From Deltaproteobacteria bacterium (lineage in GTDB: Bacteria > Myxococcota_A > UBA9160 > JAJDAL01), in the NCBI GenBank assembly GCA_029261875.1, contig JAJDAL010000006.1, positions 1 through 64,000 of the forward strand: a stretch of 64,000 nucleotides of DNA, read 5' to 3'. Shown in pieces: positions 33,290 to 41,362 of this stretch. Numbering within the stretch: the first letter of the stretch is position 1; each line of letters opens with the position of its first letter. The notes beneath the pieces are model-generated. The model was not told the DNA's origin, searched no databases, and saw nothing but the letters and a program-made list of their open reading frames with translations. Both the position numbers and the translations under genes were made by a program.

Positions 33290-34492
33290 ATGAGTTCGCT
33301 ACCGAGTGCGCGACGCGCCTATTGGGTTGTCCTCGGTTGCCTCGTCTGCCAGATGGGGCTGGGCCTGGCCTACCTGTTTCCCGTCGTTCTGAAGGACATC
33401 GTCGCCGAATTCCAATGGACCCGCGCCGCTTTCTCGGCGAGCGGCGCCTCGATGTTGCTCGCCATGTCGATCGCGTCCCCGGTGATCGGATTCCTGACGG
33501 ATCGCTTCGGTGCGCGCTGGGTCATCACGGGCGCGGTTCTGGGGCTCTCCCTCTCGCTGTGGCTGTTCACGGGAATGCAGAGCCTTCCCCAGTTCTACGC
33601 CATCAATCTGCTGTTCGGATTCGCCCTGACGGGCGTCGGTGACATTCCCGTCGGCGCCGTTGCCTCGCGCTGGTTCGCCAAGAATCGGGGCCTCGCCTTG
33701 GCGCTCGTCTACATCGGATCGAACCTCGGCGGCTCCCTCGCGGCCCTCGTCGGCAGCGCGTTGCGAGAAGCCGAATCCTGGCAACTCGCGTTTCAAGTCA
33801 TCGGCGTGGGCGCCCTCGTTCTGATCCTGCCCTTCTCCTTGTTTGCGGTCCGCAATCCGCCGCCGAATTTCGTCGCCCCAAAACCGGTGGAACCCGACCC
33901 CGAGGACACCGCGGGCTTGACCTTGGGGCAAGCCATCCGCACGCGCACCTTCTGGATCTTGTTCGGCTTGTTGGTGATCTTCTATTTCTACTATCTCGCC
34001 GTGAACCACCACCTGGTCGCGTTCTTGAGTGATCGCGGCTTCAGCGATGCGCGGGCCGCACGGAATTTCAGCGCGGCGATCTTCGTGGGGATTGCGGGAA
34101 AACTCGCCATCGGGCTCTTGGCCGATCGCATTCCAAAACGCGGCGCGTTGATTCTCAACTTCGCCCTGCTCTCGCTGGCGTCCTTGCTACTGCTCGCGGT
34201 GGATCTTCCCGGCGCGCTTCCGGCCTTCCTGGTGCTGCACGGTTTCACGGTCGCCGCAGAGAACGTCATCATTCCGTTGATCGTGGCCCATTGTTTCGGG
34301 TTGCGGCACATGGCGAGTATCTACGGAGTGCTCATGATCGCACTCTTCCCCGGCGGAGCCCTGGGCCCGATCTTCGCGGGCTACTGCTTCGATCGGTTCG
34401 GAAGCTACGAGCTGGCCTTCACGAGCTTCGCGGTCTTGAACGGCCTCGCCCTGGCGGCACTCTTCTTCGTTCGCCGGGAAACCGATCGTTAG
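33290..34492 (+). CDS. MFS transporter (monocarboxylate/oxalate-formate type)
   Basis: The 400-residue protein has about 12 transmembrane helices. A GFLTDRFGARWV loop between TM2 and TM3 and a second GLLADRIPKRGAL loop after TM8 are the MFS signature. General resemblance is to the monocarboxylate porter/OFA group. As the last gene of the operon with two CoA-transferases, it probably imports the acid they activate. The stop overlaps the convergent serine-hydrolase stop. Confidence 0.87.
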   Translation: MSSLPSARRAYWVVLGCLVCQMGLGLAYLFPVVLKDIVAEFQWTRAAFSASGASMLLAMSIASPVIGFLTDRFGARWVITGAVLGLSLSLWLFTGMQSLPQFYAINLLFGFALTGVGDIPVGAVASRWFAKNRGLALALVYIGSNLGGSLAALVGSALREAESWQLAFQVIGVGALVLILPFSLFAVRNPPPNFVAPKPVEPDPEDTAGLTLGQAIRTRTFWILFGLLVIFYFYYLAVNHHLVAFLSDRGFSDARAARNFSAAIFVGIAGKLAIGLLADRIPKRGALILNFALLSLASLLLLAVDLPGALPAFLVLHGFTVAAENVIIPLIVAHCFGLRHMASIYGVLMIALFPGGALGPIFAGYCFDRFGSYELAFTSFAVLNGLALAALFFVRRETDR

Positions 34493-35679
34493 AGGCTGGC
34501 GTAGATCGCGTGAGAGAGCGCCAGCGTTCGGGGCGAGCGCAAGCGATGATCCATTTGGTTCATCACGTACCCAAAGGCGAGCTTGCGCGTCGGGTCCGCC
34601 CAGCCGAGCGCTCCGCCCATCCCCGGATGGCCAAAGGATTCTTCGTTGGGCGAGAACAGGTGGGATTCTTCTTTCACGAACCCCTGGGAGAAACCCAGCG
34701 GCTTGTGGAGCACGCGGTCGTACGCCCAGGACTGACGTTTGTAGATCGGCTCCAGGGTTTCCGGGCTGCACAGGCGCGTTCCCGCGTGACTGCCGCCGTT
34801 CGCCAGAGCTGCATAGACGGTGGCGAGCCCGCGGGCGCTCGCGATGCCGTTGGCGAAGGGCAGTTCCATTTCCCAGATGTCCCGTTGGTTGAAGTTCCCC
34901 AACCCGCCGCGGCCGATGCTGGGATTCCCGAAAGCGCGTCGCATGGGAGACTCGCGGTTGAGGGCCGCGCGCCCGATCCGACCTTCCGTGGTGCGCCCGG
35001 TCACGATCTGAGGGATGACGCCGAGCAGCGTCCGCATTCGCACTTGCAAGAGTGTGGCGACGCGCTCGTGGTGTGCTTCGGGCAGACCGATGTATACGTC
35101 CGCCGCGAGCGGCTTCGCGACTTCATCGGCGAGGAAGCGTCCAATCGAACACCCCGCGACGCGTTGGAAGAGTTCCGCAACGAAAACCCCGAAGCTGACC
35201 GCCATGTAGCCTTGCTCGGTACCCGGAGGCCAAATCGGGCGTTGATTCTCACAGGCACTCGAAGCGCGCAGACGATCGCCCAACTCGCGGACGCGCAGGG
35301 GCTGATCGATGGCGCACAAACCCGCGCGATGGTTGAGCAGCTCGCGCACGGTAATGCCGCGCTTTCCCGAGTTCGCGAACTCCGGCCAGTAATCGGCAAC
35401 GGGCCGGTCGTAATCCAGCAGGCCGCGATCCGCCAGCATCAAGAGGCAGGTGGCGGCGAGCCCCTTGGTCGCTGAAAACACGATGCTCAAGGTGTCGGCT
35501 TCCCACGCGCGTCCGGTCTTTGCGTCTGCGCGTCCCGCCCATATATCCACTACGCGTTCGCCGTCCAGGTAGGCGCACACGGAAGCCCCGACCTCACCGC
35601 GCAAGGCGAAGTTCTCGCGAAACGCATCGGCGACCGCGTCGAAACCCGGCGCCACCTGACCTTGAATCTCCACACTCAT
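34489..35679 (-). CDS. Serine beta-lactamase-like hydrolase/esterase (EstB type)
   Basis: The 396-residue protein starts at ATG 35679; an in-frame TTG at 35694 adds five residues. The S-x-x-K catalytic pair is Ser69/Lys72 (FSATKGL), and a Tyr motif lies near QGYMAVSFG. Class C beta-lactamase-fold esterases of this length usually hydrolyse small esters. No signal peptide is visible, so it is cytoplasmic. It is last in a three-gene minus-strand unit with a lipoprotein and a luciferase-like oxidoreductase. Confidence 0.87.
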   Translation of the reverse strand: MSVEIQGQVAPGFDAVADAFRENFALRGEVGASVCAYLDGERVVDIWAGRADAKTGRAWEADTLSIVFSATKGLAATCLLMLADRGLLDYDRPVADYWPEFANSGKRGITVRELLNHRAGLCAIDQPLRVRELGDRLRASSACENQRPIWPPGTEQGYMAVSFGVFVAELFQRVAGCSIGRFLADEVAKPLAADVYIGLPEAHHERVATLLQVRMRTLLGVIPQIVTGRTTEGRIGRAALNRESPMRRAFGNPSIGRGGLGNFNQRDIWEMELPFANGIASARGLATVYAALANGGSHAGTRLCSPETLEPIYKRQSWAYDRVLHKPLGFSQGFVKEESHLFSPNEESFGHPGMGGALGWADPTRKLAFGYVMNQMDHRLRSPRTLALSHAIYASL

Positions 35680-35690
35680 GCAATCACCAT

Positions 35691-36134
35691 TCAATCGATC
35701 ACGCGGCGATAGGCCGCGAGTACATTCTCCGCTGTATCGTAGAACACGTAGTCCTGGTACAAGCCCACGTCTCCCACCAACGACGTCCAGCCGGTTCGCG
35801 CCAAGATCACCACGTCACAGCCGCCATAACTTTGCGGGTACGCGCGCTGCATGTAATCCACCAGTACGCGGCGAAAGCGATCGGCCTTGACGTACTCCGC
35901 ATCGCAATCGTGAATACCGATCACGAGCAGCTTCTTGTGATGGGTCTGGACCACCGAGCGCGGCGTGCCGCTCGGATAGGTCTTCGCCACGGCGTCGCGT
36001 CGCTTCTGTTCGAGGCGCTCCCAGCGGTTCTGCAGGGACGGAACCGAAGCCGAACACGCGCTCATCTGAACGACAAAGACACAGAACAACACGACGGCGA
36101 TGGCGTGGCACGGGCGACGAGGCATGGGGGTCAT
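35691..36134 (-). CDS. Putative lipoprotein of unknown function
   Basis: The 147-residue protein is not recognised. A hydrophobic N-terminus (AIAVVLFCVFVVQM) followed by SAC at about residue 27 resembles a lipobox, so it is probably lipid-anchored. The mature part is mixed alpha/beta with several Tyr and an LLVIGIHDCDAEYVKADRF segment. Its ATG overlaps the stop of the upstream F420-type oxidoreductase gene (ATGA), so the two are translated together. No catalytic motif seen. Confidence 0.7.
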   Translation of the reverse strand: MTPMPRRPCHAIAVVLFCVFVVQMSACSASVPSLQNRWERLEQKRRDAVAKTYPSGTPRSVVQTHHKKLLVIGIHDCDAEYVKADRFRRVLVDYMQRAYPQSYGGCDVVILARTGWTSLVGDVGLYQDYVFYDTAENVLAAYRRVID

Positions 36135-37054
36135 GTTAACTCGAAACGATCCAGGGGTCCCAACGTCGCCAGAGATCGTGCCGACGCTTCCGGGTCCTCG
36201 GGAATCGGAAACAGAACCGCGATGAAGTCCGTCACACCCAATTCCGCCAGGCGGGCGAGTCCGGATTCGATCTGCGCAGGCCCCCCGATCAGCGCAACGT
36301 CCGCCGGGTTCCCGGCGCCCTGGCGTTCGAGGACCGATCGATAAGCCGGCAGGCGCGAACTCCTAGCGAGGAACGCCGCCGCCGCGCGGCGGGCATCCGC
36401 CACGCGATCCGTCACCGCCAGGGGCAACGCACAGACGATTCGCGGCAGGGGGCGCTCGGCTCCGTGCGCCGCGGCGCGCAAGCGCGGGAGAACGAAGCTC
36501 TCGAGGAAGGGCGCAGCGCCCAACCAGATCCCCACCGCGTCCGCACGCGCCGCCGCGAGCTCGAGCATCCGGGGACCCAGAGCGGCGAGTAACAACGGTG
36601 GTGCCGGTGTTTCGATTTCGACCCGAGCGCGCACCCGGAACACTTCACCGGAAAAATCGACGGAGTCCCCCGCCAAGAGCGGGCGCAATACCCGCAGATA
36701 CTCTTCCGCATGGCGCAACGGACGCTGGTACGCGAGCCCCATGCGTTTCTCGATCACGGCGCGATGACTGACCCCGACCCCCAGCTGGAACCGCCCCCCA
36801 CACGCCACCTGGACCGAAAGCGCTTGCTGCGCGAGAGCCAGGGGATGACGGGGAAACGTGGGAATCACCCAGCTCCCCAACGCGATCGAACGCGTCGCGC
36901 GCCCCGCCAGGGCGAGCAGCGTCAAGGCGTCATAATCGAACACCTGACCCACCCAAGCCGAATCGAAGCCCGCCGCTTCCGCGCGCGCAAAGCGCGCCAA
37001 CACCCGATCGAGCGGGGCACCGTCGCCGGTTGCGATGTAGAGCCCGAGTCGCAT
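36131..37054 (-). CDS. Luciferase-like (LLM class) F420-dependent oxidoreductase
   Basis: The 307-residue TIM-barrel protein starts at ATG 37054 behind AAGGAG; the longer upstream frame is non-coding antisense. Marks are EAAGFDSAWVGQVFDYDALTLLA, IALGSWVIPTFPRHP and GGRFQLGVGVSHRAVIE, typical of F420-dependent LLM enzymes of the TIGR03564/TIGR03619 kind. It uses F420 or FMN to oxidise or reduce an organic substrate. F420 use would fit actinobacterial-like or environmental lineages; the cofactor itself is not proven by sequence. Confidence 0.85.
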   Translation of the reverse strand: MRLGLYIATGDGAPLDRVLARFARAEAAGFDSAWVGQVFDYDALTLLALAGRATRSIALGSWVIPTFPRHPLALAQQALSVQVACGGRFQLGVGVSHRAVIEKRMGLAYQRPLRHAEEYLRVLRPLLAGDSVDFSGEVFRVRARVEIETPAPPLLLAALGPRMLELAAARADAVGIWLGAAPFLESFVLPRLRAAAHGAERPLPRIVCALPLAVTDRVADARRAAAAFLARSSRLPAYRSVLERQGAGNPADVALIGGPAQIESGLARLAELGVTDFIAVLFPIPEDPEASARSLATLGPLDRFELT

Positions 37055-37171
37055 GGCGACTCCTTGCCTTCGCGTCCTCGCGTCGCGTAGAATCGAACAC
37101 CAAGCTGCAAACGTATTCTCGCCAGCTGGTCCGATCACGCAACTTCGCGAATTCGCCGAGAGAGGCCCCCC

Positions 37172-37993
37172 TTGAGTCATCCCCAACAACCCGTCATCGA
37201 CGCGTGGGTCAACGTCAACATCGGCGGCGGTGGACGTCCCGACTTCCTGAAGAAAGTCGCCAAGGAATACTTCAAGCAGAACGCCGACGATTTCTTCCGC
37301 AGCTATTCCGTCGACGAAATGCTCGAACTCATGGACGCCCAGGGCGTCGAGAAAGCCATTCTCACCACCGATGCACGCCATCCCGACGAACACGTCTTGT
37401 CGTTCCCCAAGCAACACCCGGACCGCTTCTTCGTCGGCGTCCAGATCGATCCACGCAAGGGGATGAAGGCGGTGCGCGCGCTCGAGCACATGAAGCGGGA
37501 ACACGACATCGTGCTGGCCCGCATCACGCCCTTCTCCATCAACCTGCCGCCCAACCACGCGGTGTATTACCCCGTCTACGCCAAGTGCATCGAGCTGGGT
37601 CTCCCGATCACCATCAACACGGGCATTCCCGGTCCGCCGGCGCCCGCTGCCTGCCAGGATCCGATCCACCTCGATGAAGTCTGCTTGCACTTTCCCGAGC
37701 TCAAACTCGTCATGGCACACGGAGCCGATCCCTGGTGGGGCGTCGCGACGCGCTTGATGATCAAATACCCGGGCCTGCACCTCATGACGTCCGCATACTC
37801 GCCCAAGTACTTCCCGCCGGAGTTGATTCAGTTCATGAACACGCGCGGGAAGAACAAGATCATTTTTGCTTCCGACCACCCGGCGCTGCCCATGGGGCGC
37901 GCCGTAGAGGAAGCGCGCGCCCTGGAACTGCGTCCGGGCATTCTTCCGAAATTCCTGTACGAAAACGCCGAACGCGTCTTCTTCAACGCCTGA
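37172..37993 (+). CDS. Amidohydrolase-2-like protein lacking the first metal ligands
   Basis: The 273-residue protein starts at TTG 37172. It has the late barrel segments of the amidohydrolase-2 family (MAHGADPWWGVATRLM; FASDHPALPMGRAV with an Asp). The N-terminal metal motif D-x-H-x-H reads IDAWVNVNIGGG, so both His ligands are gone. It may bind metal differently or not at all; a decarboxylase-type or non-catalytic role is possible. It is first in an operon with an SDR and a SnoaL-like protein. Confidence 0.78.
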   Translation: MSHPQQPVIDAWVNVNIGGGGRPDFLKKVAKEYFKQNADDFFRSYSVDEMLELMDAQGVEKAILTTDARHPDEHVLSFPKQHPDRFFVGVQIDPRKGMKAVRALEHMKREHDIVLARITPFSINLPPNHAVYYPVYAKCIELGLPITINTGIPGPPAPAACQDPIHLDEVCLHFPELKLVMAHGADPWWGVATRLMIKYPGLHLMTSAYSPKYFPPELIQFMNTRGKNKIIFASDHPALPMGRAVEEARALELRPGILPKFLYENAERVFFNA

Positions 37994-38004
37994 CCGGAGT
38001 CCCC

Positions 38005-38829
38005 ATGCCGAAAGTCGCATTGGTGACGGGAGCGAGCCGCGGAATCGGGAAGGCCACCGCACTCGCCCTGGCCCAACGCGGCTTCGACGTTGCGATCACG
38101 GCGCGCAGCTTGCGCGAAGGACAGGGACGCTTCGAATATTCGCCGGTTGCGAAAACCTCCCACATCGTCGCCCTACCCGGCAGCCTCGAGACCACCGCAC
38201 GCGAGATCGTAGCCCTGGGCCGGCGCGCATTTCCCATCGTCATGGACCTGCTCGATCGAAGCTCCGTCGACGGCGCGACGGCTTCGGTACGCAAGACCTG
38301 CGGACACGTCGACGTACTCGTCAACAACGCCATCTATCAAGGGCAGGGAACCATGGATCGCGTGTGCGACCTGAACCTCGATCACGCCCGGGACATCTAC
38401 GACGGAAACGTCGTCGCCCAACTGCAGCTGATTCAGAACCTGCTGCCCGGCATGCTGGAGCGCCGCAGCGGCGTGATCGTGAATCTCGTATCGGCGTCGG
38501 GAATGATGGACCCTCCCGCGCCCGCAGGCGAGGGCGGTTGGGGGTTCGCGTACGCGGCCTCCAAAGCGGCGCTGGGAAGGCTGGCGGGCGTCCTCGCGGT
38601 CGAGCTGCGAAATAGCGGCGTTCGCGTGCACGCCGTCGAGCCGGGGCTCGTCATCACGGAACTGATGAAAGCCACCGGACTCGACGAGCAGCTGAAGGCC
38701 TTCGCGCCGTCGCCCCCAACCCTGCCCGCCGCCGTCATCGCCTGGCTCGCATCAGAGCCCGACGCAGAGAAATGGAATGGGAAGACGGTTTCCGCCACGG
38801 AGTTTTCCAAACAACACGGACTCGAATAA
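38005..38829 (+). CDS. Short-chain dehydrogenase/reductase
   Basis: The 274-residue SDR starts at ATG 38005, eleven bases after the previous stop. The cofactor loop is TGASRGIG, with NNAI, Ser in NLVSASG and YAASKAA for Tyr-x3-Lys. An insert (LREGQGRFEYSPVAKTSH) after beta-2 lengthens it relative to standard SDRs. The C-terminal VTLPAAVIAWLASEPDAEKWNG-like part is DHRS-type. Substrate unknown; operon partners are an amidohydrolase-like and a SnoaL-like protein. Confidence 0.87.
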   Translation: MPKVALVTGASRGIGKATALALAQRGFDVAITARSLREGQGRFEYSPVAKTSHIVALPGSLETTAREIVALGRRAFPIVMDLLDRSSVDGATASVRKTCGHVDVLVNNAIYQGQGTMDRVCDLNLDHARDIYDGNVVAQLQLIQNLLPGMLERRSGVIVNLVSASGMMDPPAPAGEGGWGFAYAASKAALGRLAGVLAVELRNSGVRVHAVEPGLVITELMKATGLDEQLKAFAPSPPTLPAAVIAWLASEPDAEKWNGKTVSATEFSKQHGLE

Positions 38830-38843
38830 CAGGAGACCACGCC

Positions 38844-39368
38844 ATGAGAAAGTTTTCAGCCGAAGAACTCGAGCAAGCGTTTCAACACTATTGGAAAACC
38901 GGGGCCGTGGGTGAAGACTGGGACGGTTTCGCGAACGTGTTCACCGAAGACGCCCTCTACGTCGAGCACATGCTGGGCAACAAGCGCGGCCGCGAAGAAA
39001 TTCGCGCCTGGATCAAACCCATCATGGAAGAATATTGCGAGCTCTACACCGCCTACGAATGGCACACCCTCGACCCGGAGCGCGATCAGGTCATCGTCTA
39101 CATGCAGAACCGCCGGGATCACCCTTCCGGACAGGGCACCATCGATTTCCCGGGCATCACGATCCTCCACTACGCGGGCGACGGGCGGATGGGTTACGAG
39201 GAAGATTATTGGGCGGTTCCCGCCGCCACGGCGGCGACCAAGGAATACCGCCGGGCGTGTGCGGAGTTCGATCGCGAACACAAACAAAAGCGAACGCGCC
39301 TGAATTGGGGAAACGGGCCCGGGTTCACCCAGGGCGCCGCTTCCTACTTCGAACGCCCGGGCGCTTGA
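38844..39368 (+). CDS. SnoaL/NTF2-like protein
   Basis: The 174-residue protein starts at ATG 38844 with AGGAG upstream. FSAEELEQAFQHYWK, then WDGFANVFTEDALYVEHMLG and GREEIRAWIKPIMEE, fit the cone-shaped NTF2/SnoaL fold used by polyketide cyclases, ketosteroid isomerase and ring-hydroxylating beta subunits. The catalytic residues of those enzymes cannot be mapped by eye. It follows the SDR by 14 bp. Possible isomerase/hydratase or ligand-binding role; unresolved. Confidence 0.75.
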   Translation: MRKFSAEELEQAFQHYWKTGAVGEDWDGFANVFTEDALYVEHMLGNKRGREEIRAWIKPIMEEYCELYTAYEWHTLDPERDQVIVYMQNRRDHPSGQGTIDFPGITILHYAGDGRMGYEEDYWAVPAATAATKEYRRACAEFDREHKQKRTRLNWGNGPGFTQGAASYFERPGA

Positions 39369-39400
39369 TCGCGGAAGCCGAATTTTCTTGATCGGGCCAA

Positions 39401-39423
39401 AAATCTGATATAGCGTCAGATTT
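39401..39423. promoter_or_regulatory. Operator-like inverted repeat (site D of four)
   Basis: AAATCTGA-N7-TCAGATTT is a perfect eight-base-arm repeat with the same core and spacing as site B at 18591. It lies about 95 bp before the SDR-TetR operon (SDR start 39519), which may encode its cognate regulator at 40296. The linkage suggests autoregulation. Confidence 0.7.
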
Positions 39424-39518
39424 CTCTGGGCGGCCTTCTGAAAGCCTCCCGCGACACCTGGACGCCCCGCGTCGACCCTTGACCCAGCCGACGCCACAGG
39501 GGCCTGAAGGAGAGCGTC

Positions 39519-40268
39519 ATGCGCTTCGAGAACAAAGTTGCCGTGGTGACCGGTGCCGGAGGGGGCATCGGCGAGGCCTACGCCAAAGCCCTCGCCCGCG
39601 AAGGGGCCGCCGTGGTGATCGCCGAAATCAACGAAGACGGCGGCAACCGCGTGGCGAAAGAAATCGCCGACGCCGGGGGGCGCAGCCTCTTCGTCGCAAC
39701 GGACGTGTCGTCCGAGGATTCCACCGTCGCCATGGGCGAAGCCGCGCTGAAGGCGTTTGGTGGCGTCGACTACCTCGTCAACAACGCTGCCATCTATGGA
39801 AACATGGAGCTTCATTCCCTGCTCACCGTTCCCATGGACTACTACGACAAATTCATGGCCGTGAACATGAACGGCGCGCTCTTGTGCACGCGCGCGGTCT
39901 ACGCCTCCATGGTCGAGCGCGGCGGCGGCGCGATCGTGAATCAATCTTCCGCCGCGGCCTGGATGGGCGCAGGCTATTACGGCATCGCGAAGCTGGCGCT
40001 GCACGCCTTGACCCACAGCATCGCGCGCGAACTCGGAAACCGGAAGATTCGCGTCAACGCCATCGCGCCGGGTCCCACGGACACCGACGCCACGCGCAAG
40101 ATCGTGCCGGAGTTCATCAAGGATCAAATCCTCGGGACCATGCCGCTCGCGCGCATGGGCACCACCGAAGACATGGTGGGGGCTTGCCTGTTCCTGTTGT
40201 CCGAAGATGCGGGCTGGATCACCGGACAGATTCTGGCCGTCGACGGCGGCCAGATCATGCGCACCTAG
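39519..40268 (+). CDS. Short-chain dehydrogenase/reductase
   Basis: The 249-residue classical SDR has TGAGGGIG, NNAA, Ser in NQSSAAA and YGIAKLA, ending GQILAVDGGQIM. The beta-2 end is acidic (IAEINEDG), which suggests NAD(H). It follows the operator-like repeat by about 95 bp and precedes the TetR gene by 27 bp. It is likely controlled by that TetR and acts in the same pathway as the other operator-linked dehydrogenases. Confidence 0.9.
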   Translation: MRFENKVAVVTGAGGGIGEAYAKALAREGAAVVIAEINEDGGNRVAKEIADAGGRSLFVATDVSSEDSTVAMGEAALKAFGGVDYLVNNAAIYGNMELHSLLTVPMDYYDKFMAVNMNGALLCTRAVYASMVERGGGAIVNQSSAAAWMGAGYYGIAKLALHALTHSIARELGNRKIRVNAIAPGPTDTDATRKIVPEFIKDQILGTMPLARMGTTEDMVGACLFLLSEDAGWITGQILAVDGGQIMRT

Positions 40269-40295
40269 TCGCGAAGAAGCCAGGTACGCCGGGCC

Positions 40296-40937
40296 ATGGA
40301 TGCCGAGAAGCCGCTGGTCGATCAAAGTGGTCGCGCCCTGGGGCCGCGCGCCGTGCAGACCCGCGAACGCCTCCTCGAAGCCACCGCCGAGCTACTGAGC
40401 AAGCGCAGCGTGCGCGAGATTCGCGTGGTCGAAATCGCGCGTAAAGTCGGAACGTCTCCCGCCACCTTCTATCAATATTTCAAAGATGTCGAAGAAGCCG
40501 CCCTGCGCCTGGCCGAGCAGGCCGCTGAGGAGATGCCCGCCCTGGCGAAGCTGTTCGACGGTACCTGGCAGGGCAAGAAGGCGATCGAGACCTCGCGCAC
40601 GATCGTGGCGGAGTTCATCCGTCATTGGGACGAACACCGGGCGGTCTTGCTCCTGCGAAACCTCGAAGCCGACGAGGGCAATCGACGTTTCATGCGCGTC
40701 CGACGCAACGCACTGACCCCCATCCTCGAACAGATCGCCGCGCGCATCAAAGAGGGACAGGCGGCAGGACAGGTGACGCGCGACATCAACGCCTATGCGG
40801 CGGCCGCCGCCCTGGCTTCGATCCTCGAGCGCCTGTCCGCCTACCACAAAGAGCTGGAACACTTCGGTGTCACGCGCGACGACCTGGTCGAAACCTGTGC
40901 CCGGATCCTGCTCCAGACCGTAACCGGGAAAGCCTAA
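40296..40937 (+). CDS. TetR-family transcriptional regulator
   Basis: The 213-residue protein has an N-terminal helix-turn-helix, VRVVEIARKVGTSPATFYQYF (about residues 43-63), preceded by TRERLLEATAELL. The ligand-binding part is all-helical and typical in length. It is co-transcribed with the SDR behind site D and is the nearest regulator to the AATCTGA-N7-TCAGATT sites, so it is the best candidate to bind them. Effector unknown; a CoA ester or the substrate would be usual for this setting. Confidence 0.88.
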   Translation: MDAEKPLVDQSGRALGPRAVQTRERLLEATAELLSKRSVREIRVVEIARKVGTSPATFYQYFKDVEEAALRLAEQAAEEMPALAKLFDGTWQGKKAIETSRTIVAEFIRHWDEHRAVLLLRNLEADEGNRRFMRVRRNALTPILEQIAARIKEGQAAGQVTRDINAYAAAAALASILERLSAYHKELEHFGVTRDDLVETCARILLQTVTGKA

Positions 40938-40942
40938 TCCGC

Positions 40943-41362
40943 GTGACCGATCAACCGTTTCGCCTCTTGCCGCGGGTGACCGAAGCCAACGAACACTTCT
41001 GGCGCGGAGGGGCCGACGGAGAACTTCGCTTCCTGCGCTGCCAGGCGTGTCAGACTTTCATCCACCCCCCACAACCCGTTTGCCCGCAATGCCTCGGCCG
41101 CCAACTGGCGCCCGAAGCCGTGTCGGGCCGCGCGCTGGTGGCGACCTTCACCTGGAACCATCAGGCCTGGATCCCCGGCGAAGCCACCCCCTATTCGATC
41201 GCCATCGTCGAAATCGAAGAACAGCCGGATGTTCGCCTCACCACCAACATCGTGAACTGCGACGAAGCGACCCTGCGCATCGGTCTTCGCGTGCGGGTCG
41301 TGTTCGAAGAGCGCGACGGCGTCTACTTCCCGCTGTTCGAACCCGCGGAAACCCGCGAATGA
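40943..41362 (+). CDS. DUF35 Zn-ribbon/OB-fold protein
   Basis: The 139-residue protein starts at GTG 40943, five bases after the TetR stop. Cysteines at 33, 36, 47 and 50 (CQAC...CPQC) form the zinc ribbon, and an OB fold follows (GRALVATFTWNH). The stop overlaps the ATG of the thiolase-fold partner gene. As with other DUF35 proteins, acyl-CoA binding in complex with that partner is expected. Confidence 0.87.
   Translation: MTDQPFRLLPRVTEANEHFWRGGADGELRFLRCQACQTFIHPPQPVCPQCLGRQLAPEAVSGRALVATFTWNHQAWIPGEATPYSIAIVEIEEQPDVRLTTNIVNCDEATLRIGLRVRVVFEERDGVYFPLFEPAETRE

Noticed and set aside
35690..35692. ATG directly after the lipoprotein stop as the start of the serine hydrolase
   Set aside because: It is in another frame; the hydrolase frame starts at ATG 35679 or TTG 35694.
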